A stretch of 64,000 nt of DNA, from the NCBI RefSeq assembly GCF_036850765.1, contig NC_089494.1, forward strand, positions 233,076,779 to 233,140,778. The letters are read 5' to 3'. Origin of the DNA: Saccopteryx bilineata. Lineage: Eukaryota > Chordata > Mammalia > Chiroptera > Emballonuridae. Positions within the stretch are counted from its first letter, which is position 1; each line of letters opens with the position of its first letter. Position numbers and translations under genes: made by a program. Positions 23,801 to 35,800 of the stretch are shown in pieces. The notes below the pieces were generated by a model. It ran no database searches, was not told where the DNA came from, and was given only the letters and a program-made list of their open reading frames with translations.

Positions 23801-26800
23801 CAATTCCCATCATAATTCAATGCTAGCATAATTTCATTAAATAAGACTCCAATGCTCCACTGGAATTCTATTTAAAATTGCTATAAAACTTACCTATAGA
23901 ATATTAACTATAGAATAGGCAGATATTGTTTTCTTTTTCACTTTACACTAATATGAACTTATCTTCAGAAATGTTCAGGAGCAATAAACCATTTAAACTT
24001 TTTCAATAAACATGAAACCCCAGAGTAATTAAATCTTACCTCCAGCCAGCACCTAGTGCAAGGCTACTATCCCGATGAACCGTCACACTGGAATCGTTTA
24101 AAGTCAGTTTTTCTATAGCACTCTTCAGGTTATTATATTCAGACTGATCTACAGGGTACATTCCTGAGGACATGATAATTTCTAATTAGCACAGGTGAAA
24201 AACTGCCCAGGGAACTATATACACAATGCTTCCAAGATAAAAATTAATCACTTAACTTTTTAAAATTTATTTTAGATTTTATTTACTCCTTTTTAGAGAG
24301 AAAAGAGAGCGTGAGAGAGAAGGAGAGAAGCAGGAAGCATCAACTCATAGTAATTGCTCCCTGTATGCACCTTGCCCAGTCAGGCCAGGGCTTTGAACCC
24401 GCTGCCTCAGTGTTCCAGCTTGACACTTTATCCACTGCACTATCACAGGTCAGGCCTCATTTAGCTTGTAAATAACTTTCTTATATTTCATTCACCAAAA
24501 TACTAGTTTGTTAAAAAAACAAACAAACTATGAATATTAAGTTATACTCACTTTAAAGTATGTTGCAATTTCATAGCTTTAATGAATTTATAACTGGATT
24601 CATACTAAAAGTGATGTTTTTATCATTTTGCAAAAATATAAGGAAAACAGAAAAGAACCATGAAAATTAGGCCTAGGAAAATACACTATTTCAAGAAACA
24701 AATGTGGAAGACATTGCAGAACCACAAATGAGACTCCATTAACAGATGAAAACAGGAATATAAATGAAAATTACACTGAATTCTTAATTCTCTACAGCAG
24801 TTTATTCATTAAATTCAAAGATAAATTTTGCTTTTTTCAATTCACTGAAAAAAACTACGAAGTTCCTGTTTCCTCAAATTCTCTTTCTGATATCTCAAGT
24901 CCTCCCAAATCCAAGAGACCGACTTTGCCTAAGCCTGCATATAAACAAGGTTCATAATTCCAATGAGAGCGACTTACGGGAGGAAAGCAGGGCTGAACGG
25001 ACACCAGGCACAGAGTAACCTGATGACCTTCAATCTGGCCTTCCTTTTTCAAATGTCTGTCATTCCACAAAGTAGTAAAAGGTAGGGAAGTTAGACTCTG
25101 TGAGGTGACATTATTCTCTGCCATGCCTACACTTGTACAACGTCAGAGAAAGGCCAGCTGAGGGGAAGGTACTCAGTAATAAATATTTAAAATATTGAAA
25201 TATTAAATATATTGAACTACTCCCTAAGGGAACAAGCAGGAAATTCATATTACTATGCTCTTCCATAAGTCAGAGACTTGTTTCTTAAGAAGCCCTAAAA
25301 AAGTTTTGGAAATTATCTCCCACATAAAGTTTTGCTATATGAAATCAGCTAATATGCAAAGAGTATATACATACATACATACAAGTATTGTGGAATTAGC
25401 TATTTAAAATAAGTATTTCTAGCAATTTCTATCTCAAGTGACAGAATAAATTGACCCTCATCCTTTGAATTTGTGAGCTCCTCACCTGCAAATACCATTG
25501 GTTTCGCTGATTTAAACCCAGGCAAGGGCTCCACTGGTTGTTTATGTAAATATAATGTATCTCCTATTTGTGCTTCAGTGACATCTTTCATCCCAGCAAT
25601 CAGATAGCCCACCTGTCCTGCATATCTAAATGAAATTATTATATGGAAATATTTACTGCTTTAATGTTTCCAGTACATACTCCCAATAAGCTCTACCTTC
25701 TCAGGAAATGCTCACTTTCCAAACAAAACCTCATGAAATTGCAACTAAATGCTACATATACACTCTCAACTCTAAGGATGATTAGCGAAAGAACATGCTG
25801 TCTTACAGCCCATTACCAACAATGAGCGTAAGGCCTTTTTCATGACTCTGCCCACCTTTGCACATACTAAGCACCAGCTAAATAGAATATAAACATAGTG
25901 AAACTGATTAGTACAGAAACATAAAACACTTCTTATAGTGTAAAAACACTATCAGTGAAGTGTTACAATTTAAAGTACAAATGTACTTTAAAAAGAAAAA
26001 ATACAAGCAGAAATAAATGAACTCTCAACAAATCTTACATCTATTTGATGTTCCTCTTGCAGAAAAAGAGCAAATCCCAAGATTTCAGAGTTTTAGTTTA
26101 ATTCCTTTTATAAAAAAAAAAAGCAAACTTCCTCTATGACAACACACTAATTTACATTTAGGATAAAGTATAAGAATTTTAATTGAAGATGCAGTAATGG
26201 TCAGTATATAATATGCATGGCAGAATACAGAGAGACTTTAGAAATACTTGAGTAAAATTAAGATAAACTGTGTTTATGACTCTCCATTAAATGAAAAATG
26301 TGATAAGCAAGATACTCTTGAGACATATACCAGTAAACTGTCAAGTGTGACTTATATAGTCACCTGGTTCTAAACCTTCATTTCTGCAGATAAGGCCATA
26401 AAAACTTCAACTATGTATCCAAGGTACTTTATCTTATCACTACCTGGAGTAATGACAGAGTAGGCACTCAAATATTTAGAAGTGAACTCAGAACAGTTTT
26501 TACAGTGCACACTAACTTGCTAACCCCACATGTAGTAATTATAGTTAATCAAGTTTCTACCATAAAGTTCATACTAAAGAAAAGAATTATGATATTTTCT
26601 CTACATATTTTATGTTGAAAATCTAATTATAAAAAAATGAACTGTCTAAATGATACACTATATCAGGGGTCGGGAACCTATGGCTTGCAAGCCAGATGTG
26701 GCTCTTTTGATAGTTGCATCTGGCTCGCAGACAAATCTTTAATAAAAAAAAATAATAATGTTAAAAATATAAAACATTCTCACGTATTACAATCCATTAA

Positions 26801-29800
26801 TTTCCTACCACTCATGTTCATGATTGTGGGTGGCTGGAGCCAATCACAGCTGTCCTCCGGGACAACACCAAATTTTTATTGGATAATGTGTAACATACAC
26901 AGGTCGTTGTATGGCTCTCACGGAATTACATTTTAAAATATGTGGCATTCATGGCTCTCTCAGCCAAAAAGGTTCTCAACCCCTGCACTATATGAATATG
27001 GATACCGGTGAAGGAACTATTGAATATCTCACTGTCTCATGCAATACATCAATATAGAATACTATCCACACTGTATCACAAAATTAGCTATGACAAGTCA
27101 AAGGAATAAAAATGTATCAAATACATCTTTAAAGATGTATCAAATTTCTACTATCCTTCACATGAGATTCCTTTCAAAAGATCACTCACTAGACACCTGC
27201 ATTATATAATCAGGTTTTGTTTTTTTTCCTAAGTCTCCAAATTGGAATCATTCTAAGTATACCAAATTGAGAAAGGATGAGATAGTAATACACACAAGTG
27301 TATTTTAATTACTAATGTGATTTACTTACAGTTTATGAGTTGGCTGCTCATTGGGATTCAGAATTCCTACTTCATTAACTTCATAGGTCTTTTGAGTATG
27401 AGCTGATACAATTTTATCTCCTTTAGAAACCGCTCCATCAAATAATGCTACATTGGCTATCACACCCCTATACTGGTCAAAGGTGGAGTCAAATACCAAC
27501 GCTCTCAGAGGATTTTTGCGCTGTACTTTAGGGCTTAAAAATAAGTAAAAAAAAAATAAAAAAAAGTAAGTAAAAAATATACATACACATAGTAAATTAA
27601 AATCTTCCTAATAAAATGCCTATTTATAACTCAAATACTATGCTTAATTTATTCTAGTACTTGAACAAGGTCCACAAATGGCTGACAAAATAAAAAGATC
27701 TTCCTGTAAAATAATGTCTATTTTCATAAATGTTTTCAATCTCAATTTTTAAATAAATGACTGTTTTAAAATTACTTTTAAAACTGAAGAAATATATTTG
27801 TTAAGTATTATAGAAAAGAATAATAATTGTAGTAATTTTCAATGTATTCAAGTCTCCTTAATACACTGATTGTTAAGAAGAGATCCTATCATCCTATTTT
27901 TCCTCTCATTTTTCTGTACTGTATGTCTTCTATATATTACTAAAAATAAATTTAAAAATTTATTTTCTTTGTCCACAGAGTAAATTTCCCATATCTACTA
28001 AGCTAAAGTAACAGATCGAATTGATGGTCTTTAAAAAGAAACAAACAGTATAAAGTTAGCAAAAGACTCACGGGGGTATTCTTTCGATGACTGCCTGAAG
28101 AACACTTTCAACATTTGTTCCCAGTTTAGCAGAAATCTAAAAATAAATGTAAAAAAAATGTTTTTAACTTAAAACTCTACCTTTCTTCTATCTTGTTGAT
28201 GGAACTTTATAATTTCGAAAAAAGAAAGAATTCCAATAGTTATCAGTTTATATCAATTTGTGAAGAAGTACAAAGCATATAGTAACAAATGTCCTTCCAG
28301 TACAGTTAAAGTGATTCTATGGCTCTTGGATTAAATTATAAGAACATTCTGATCATGGTGTTGAAAAAAAAGTAGAGTAAGAGTTCAAAAATTCTAGGTA
28401 ACAGTCATGACCCGACATGGAATGTATGACTTTGACCTATACTTCTTTGAGCTTCAAGTCCTTCATCTGATAAAGTGATTATTCATATCTTGCCTACATC
28501 TCAAGGTTGTTGTATAGATAAATTAAACAATATATGTGGATGGCATACAGGTTATTTATAAGGTATATTATTACTATTGTTATCACACTGAAAAAGCCGA
28601 AAGAATCAAAAAACGTGTATGACTGACCTTTGCCATCACGAGTAATTGGACTGTTTCTGAAATCTAAAAGCCATTCCATAAAGACCACCTCCTACTCTTC
28701 ACACTCATTCTTGATCAGTTTCTCAATTCAGCAATAACGACAGCTGGGGCGACATCTGTGCACTGTAGGATGCTTTACAGCATCCGTGGAATCTCACCTA
28801 CCACAAGATGCCACTAGCACCCCCCCCCCCCCCCCCACTGTAACAACAAAAAATTCCTCCAGACATTGCCAAACGTTTCCTGGGGATTCAGGAAGTGGGG
28901 TAATAGGGTACAAAACTAACTCCAAATGAGAACCACTACTCTAGATGCTAGTACACTGTCTGAACAATCCACTAAGATCACAGCCTCTAATCCACTGAAT
29001 GGGCACTTATCTATTAGTCCTCTGCTCCCTCCTTTCCCAGATGAGACTCCAAGGTCCACTATTTACAATCACTGTTCAACCACTTTCTATTCTCTATCAT
29101 AAGCAGATGGTAAAACCTCAACTGTGACTGCATCCAACTACATGTCTTTCCTATGCTTATAACAAGAGCAGCGTAACATTACTGGAGAAAAATCAGGGAA
29201 CTGGTCTGCCCAGTGTCTTGTGAATTCATGACCACAGATCTCCAAATGCAGTTAACAATTCCTAGCAGTCCCAGGATGCAATTCCCTAGTACATTCACAC
29301 TACCACTCAGTAAGATAAATCACATCACCTTATTTCAATCTAGACATTTTCCCCTTTCTCTGTTGGCAACTTTGCCTCTCAACTCATTTAAGGAAACAGA
29401 CATCAAAAGCTTCCTTATCCAAATATACAAATCCATCCATCTGCATACTCTTTGCCTTCTCTCTTAATACAATCTGAGGATTATTGCCCTTTCCTAAAAA
29501 CTCAATCCTTCTACGCTCCTCTTCTGAATCAAGCTCTCTAATCCTTCTCAAATTTTTACTCATAACACCTTAAAAACGGACAATAATGTAGTCTGACTCC
29601 TAGGACTTCTCCATCTATACTTTCACTAGGAAAACTATATCCATTTCCATGACCTCACTAGCACATATATGCTAATGCTCCTAAATATCCATTCCTGACC
29701 CAGCCCTCCCCATGACTGCCTGAATTTTAGATTTATGCTATATCTCTACTTGGATGTATAACAGACATTTCAAACCTACTATGTCCAAAACAAAGCTTTT

Positions 29801-32800
29801 TACTTTCCCCTTGTAACTGTTTCTCCCCAGGTCTTCTCCATTTAGTAACAGTATTTGATTAGTTGCTCAAAACCAAAGCCCCCTGATTCTTCCCTTTATT
29901 TTACTTTCCAACATGTAACCTATGAGCAAATCTATTACAACTACAAAATATACATCCAACTTGCCCACTGCTTCAAGATCAACATCAAACACTTAGCCTC
30001 CACCAGTCTGCCCTAGGATATTACAAGCTGATTTCCCCATCTCTTCCTACTCTTTTCCAAGCCATTCTCTCTAAGGCAACCTGAATGCTCAGTTTATTTT
30101 CTCCGTTGCTTTAAAATCCTTTCACTATCTTAGAATAATTCTCAATTTTGCAGCACAGCAAGAGTCCCAGCATGACTTGATTCCTGCCGACCCCTACAAA
30201 GCCATCTCATCTCATGTGTCTCCTTTTTGTTCCCTAAACATGTCAATCCTTGCCAAACATGCCAAGCCTTTACAGCTGCTCTTTCCTCTTCCTAGAGTGC
30301 AATCTCTCAGCTCTTCATTTCTTCAGGTGTAGTTTACCAGAGAGGCCTTCCCTAAGTTACTCTGCATCACATCTCTCTGAGCAAAAAACATTTTCCATCA
30401 TTAACTATGGCATTCCACCAGAAACAATACAATCTGTTGAGTGAATTTCCTTGACAACAGTTGTCTCATTCAATAATTAAGATGCTTACTTCTTTTTTAC
30501 TGCCTCCCAAGTAAAATATAAACACAATTAGATGGAATCTTGTCTGTCCTGTTTACTGCTGTGCCCCTAGCTTGGAACATACCAAATAAGCATCTGAATG
30601 AATTTTGTAAACATGTACTAAAATAAAAATAGCTAATTAGACTTTAATATAACACAATCCAAGTTATGAAACCACAAATTTCCAAGACTGTCAAATAACA
30701 GGCCCCATTTCATATTAAAAATCATCGAATTCTGTGTGTGTAGCTAAGAAAATAAAAATGACTGCTTTTTCAGTCCTTACCAAGCTGTATGTAATCACCT
30801 ATTGTGTTAAGGTTAAACAAACAAATAACATTCATCACATGAAATCTGCTTTTGCAAAAATCAAACAGGTTTGAAAGTGGAAGCTAAACACTCTCTTGCT
30901 TCACTGACACACTTACTACACAAGCACATAGCACAGCAGACTGAATGTGGCTATTTAACACCCACACCAGCATTAGAAAGGTCCATTTAAAAATTCAAAT
31001 TTAATTAGCTTTCACATAAATAAAATCTATTTTTTCCTAAGATTATTATCCTAGCTCACTCTTATATTAAAAAAAAAAGTTATTTGTCAATTCCAAAAAT
31101 ACATACACATCTTAAAATGAATTTAAACCTGCTCTTCAAAGAAAATGTTTCTATAGAGGTAAAATGGCATATAAAAAATAATACTGCGGTGCATTGTGGA
31201 AGACCTACATTTCAGGCCTGGCATGTTAGCTAACTATAGAGCTTCAATTTTAAGAAAGTGATAAAATCTTTGACTCATTTCTTTCAACTATCTAGTAATT
31301 CGTATCTGTCCTAACCATGTAATAAGAATTTTTTGTGAAGGTCAAATGAAATATTAGTAAAAAGAACTTTGTAAAACTATATAAAAACATTATATAATGA
31401 TGGGCTATCCAGTACTGTGAAATTTCACTTAGGCCAATTATCTGAGATCTGCAAACCAAGTCTGGCGAAAAGGCATTTTACCTTAATACATTCATCACTT
31501 GGAATATCAAACACCTTTTCGATTTGTTTTTCAACCCTTTCAGGATCAGCATTCTTCAGATCTATCTTTAAAGAAAAAGAATTTATTATACCTTCGTTTA
31601 ATAAAAATAAAGTGTATTACATATTAAATGATAGTATTTGGAAATAGTTAAAAGTATTACTGACACTCTAAGAGGGCAGACAGCACAGCTTGCAAAAATT
31701 TTAGGTTATCAGTGATTCAAGGCAACAGAAGAGTTCAATAACGATTTATCAATTAACACCATATAAACTGATTTTACAAGTTAGATATAACTTACAACAA
31801 CAAACTGTCTTACCTATGGGTCAACTTTGCTGCTTTTAAACTTAACTCCAGTATCAAAAAGTACACTGAATGCAATGCAGATGTTTAAAATCTTTTTAAA
31901 ATAGTATTTTAAATAAAATTCTAAATTTATTAATTTTAAAAATAAAGTTAAGGTTTATTCAAAGTGCTCAGTTTAGCACTTAACTGTTGTATTTCACGTA
32001 CTATATTTTCTTACTAGATGACAAACTCCTTTTCTTTTGTAAACACATTTTAGCTGCCCTGCAAGCATACCTTTCCTATAGAAACAGCCTCTGTCACTCC
32101 ATGTAATTTATGGAAACAATCTTCCAACTTCATGGGAGGCTACAGGAGTCTGAGTTACAATTCTACCAAATGCAATTCAAAGAAATAAGTCCCACCAATA
32201 TAGTTAATAAACCGTTGAAGAATCCCTCATATAAAAAATAATAATAATACACTTAGTATTCAAACACTAAATTTACTTTGAGAAAGTAAAGTAATAAATA
32301 GCATTGTTGTCTCATTGTAATTACCTTGTTTATAACTGGAATTACCGACAGCTGTGCTTCAAAGGCAAGAAAGAAGTTTGCTACAGTTTGAGCTTGAATA
32401 CCCTGGAAATAGCAAGACACAGGACAGAGATACTCATTCTACCATGGGTCACAACACTTAGAATTCAAGTCTATCCCACACATGTTCATCATGAGCTGAG
32501 GTATAAGACAAACTACGGTATCTGTACTTCCTTGCACCAGGATTATTCTTTATGAAATACCTTTCACTTCAGGAAGCATTTGCTGGAACTGTGTTAGGCA
32601 TTAGAGACACAAAGATGAAACACAGACCCTCAAGGTCATCACCTACTGTATGATACAGTCATGTGATAACGTTTAGAAAGCCCAATACTATGTATATAAG
32701 ATAGAGATTCACTTTTCCTGACAGAATCATGGAAGGTTTAACACAACAAACATATCTTTGGATTTTTAACGAACAGTTTGTAAGAAACTGAATATATCAA

Positions 32801-35800
32801 AAGCTTAAATAGCATATCACAGATCTTAAATGGTCAACTACTGAGTATGTTATTTGTTTTGTTTTGTTTTGTTTTTTGCAAGAGAGAGAAATAGGGAGAT
32901 AAGAAGTATCAACTTGTAGTTGTGGCACTTTAGTTGCTCGCTGATTGCTTCCAACACGTGCTTTGACAGGGCGGGGACAAGGAGGGGCTCAAGCCAAGCC
33001 AATGACCCCTTGCTCAAGCCACTTGAGCAGTGACACCTTGGGCTCAAGCCAGCAACCTTGGGCTTTAAGCCAGCGATCTCTGGGCTGAAGCCAGCAACCA
33101 TGAGGTCATTTCAACGATCCTGAGCTCAAACTGAATGAGCCCGCGCTCAAGCTGGCAACCTCAAGGTTTCAAACCTGGGACTTCAGCATCCCAAGTAGAT
33201 GTTCTATCCACTGTGCCACCACTGGTCAGGCTGAATATGTTTTTATGGTATGCTTATAACACAAAAAAGTAATGTTACTGGCATGTTTCTTGAAACCTAA
33301 CACTTTCCATACTATTACCTTAAAATCACCCAAAATGACCTCAAAAATATTTGTCAAGTTCTATTAAAAAGTGATATGGAAAACTCAAATTAAGAACTGT
33401 TAAAATAGAGGATTTTGTGATAGGATATATGTATGACATATTTCAACAAAACATACAATTAAACAATTCCTCTGATCAGCTTAAAATTTCTAAAAGCTGA
33501 ACTAGTCAATTTCACAAAAATGCTTTTTTTTAGTTAATAAAACTTCAAATTGATGGCCCAAAGCTTATGATTTTAGTTAAGTAATACAATAAATCTTATT
33601 TTTTTCCAACACAAAAATTCTGTTTCCAAAACATATTTTAAGAAGAACATTTTGAAACAACCAAATAGCATGTCACATCATATAAAATGGAAAGTACCCA
33701 CCTCATTTGCGTCAACCACAAGTAAAACACCCTGGCAAGCGGACAATGACCTGGATACTTCATAACTAAAATCAACATGGCCCTGAGAAACAAAAAACAT
33801 TGACACCTCTAAATGTTAGCTATAATTTTTTTAGGGAGTGGCATTATGGCAAATCTATTCAATACAATTGGTAGAAAGTTAATAGTTTTCTTCTGTTCAG
33901 CCCATGCTCGTAAAATAATTTACTAACCTAAGGACAATGACAAAACAAAAAGCAAAGTTAGTGTTTAATGTTCACTTCAAAAACCAAATAAGGATTTACA
34001 TGCACTATTAGTACAAGGCAGACTTTAACAATGCAGATAAAATTAATATTAAACTTACCGGTGTATCAATGAGATTTAAAAGGTACTGCTTTCCCACACA
34101 GTTATAGAAGAGAGACGCTGTCTGTGCTTTAACAGTGATTCCTCTTTCCCGTTCCACTTGCAATTTATCAAGAACTTGCTTATTATTCTTTGTTTTATCA
34201 ATTGTCCCTAATCAGTAGAAACACATAATATTCATATGGGCTTTTTTAAAAAAAACAATACTGCATAAAGTTTAAATTTAAAACCAAATTTAAAAAGCGT
34301 AGTACAAGTAATTATGAATTACTCATTGCCTTCAATCAAGTGTGTAATTAAAATGAAAATACCTGTTAACTCCAGGAGTCTATCAGCTAAAGTACTTTTG
34401 CCATGATCCACATGTGCAATGATACTGAAATTTCTAATATTTTCAACAGGGAATTGAGACATGTCAACTTTTTCCTGGAAAGGAGAGATAAATGTTACAT
34501 TTACCAGTATAAATTTCACACAATATGAAACAAATATTCTAATTCAAAATATATCCTTCTTTAAAAATTTCATTTATAGAATCTATATTGTTTATATTAT
34601 TTCTCTGACAATAAAACCACATATGGCTAAATTCATAAGCAATGAATTATAATGACTCATTAAAATGTTAGTTTCACTGTCAAAGGTGACTACACAGCTA
34701 AATACAACTTCTTTATATTGCCACTACTTAAGAGGGTCAATGAGGAACCGAATTTATCAAGAGAACACAGATACCTAGAACTCATGAACTACCTGAGAGC
34801 ACAGAATCTAACAAAACCTCTTAAGGCAAAACAAAACAAAAACAGCTACAGAAAAGCTGAAAGAAAAAAAAAAAAAAGGAAAGCCTTTACCCGCATCACA
34901 TATTTAATCACCAAGTTAGGTCTATTTAAAAATTTGTCCTCCTAAGAGTCTTCAAAGGTTTAACTTAGATACAGTTTTGTTACTCAGCAATTTCTCTGAG
35001 AAGGGAAAAAGATCACAGGAGCAAAAAAAGCTCTTATTAACTTAAAATTCAAAAATATTTTAATATGTAACTCCTGACTTTTAGTTGCACACATCTTTAA
35101 TTTTACTGGAACTCATTATAAACTGCTAAAAAATTGATGTTCAAGTAAAATATATCAGTTTTTTGGTACTCAAAAAAACAATCCCATGAAATGTTAATGA
35201 AATACAACATTCTCATGAGCATTAAGTTTCATTTTTTTTATAAATGCTGCAATATAAGGCAGACAGTAACTGTGCAACTACACCTGAAAGAAATTGTGCA
35301 AAACAGCTAAAACTGATCTGTTTGGCCTGTAAGATTTTTCCTCCAGCATTCAAAAGATATACAAAGACATAACTTTGAATTGCAATATAAATTTATTTTG
35401 AATTCCACATTCATTTTAGAAATGGGCAAAACTGATTACAGTAACTTTATGTGAAGTCTTATTTTTTTAGTTACTTGCAATCAATTACTTCACTTTTCTG
35501 TCTGAATTATCTCTCTTCATAGTTATGAGATAGTGTAGTTTTTTTAGAGTTGCAGAACCCCCACCTTCTCCAACCACAAGAACACAGTCAGAATTACACA
35601 AGTCTGCTTTGGCTGATATAAAATACAGTAATACAACAGAAGCTTAGCCATACTCAGCGCTTCTTATATTCTAGGTATTGGACCAAGTTCTATGCCTCCC
35701 ATCGTGCAATCCTCATAATAAACAGGAATTCTATGTTTGTTTGTTTTTTTAATTTTTTTTTTTATTATTCATTTTTAGAGAGGACAGAGAGAGGGAGAGA

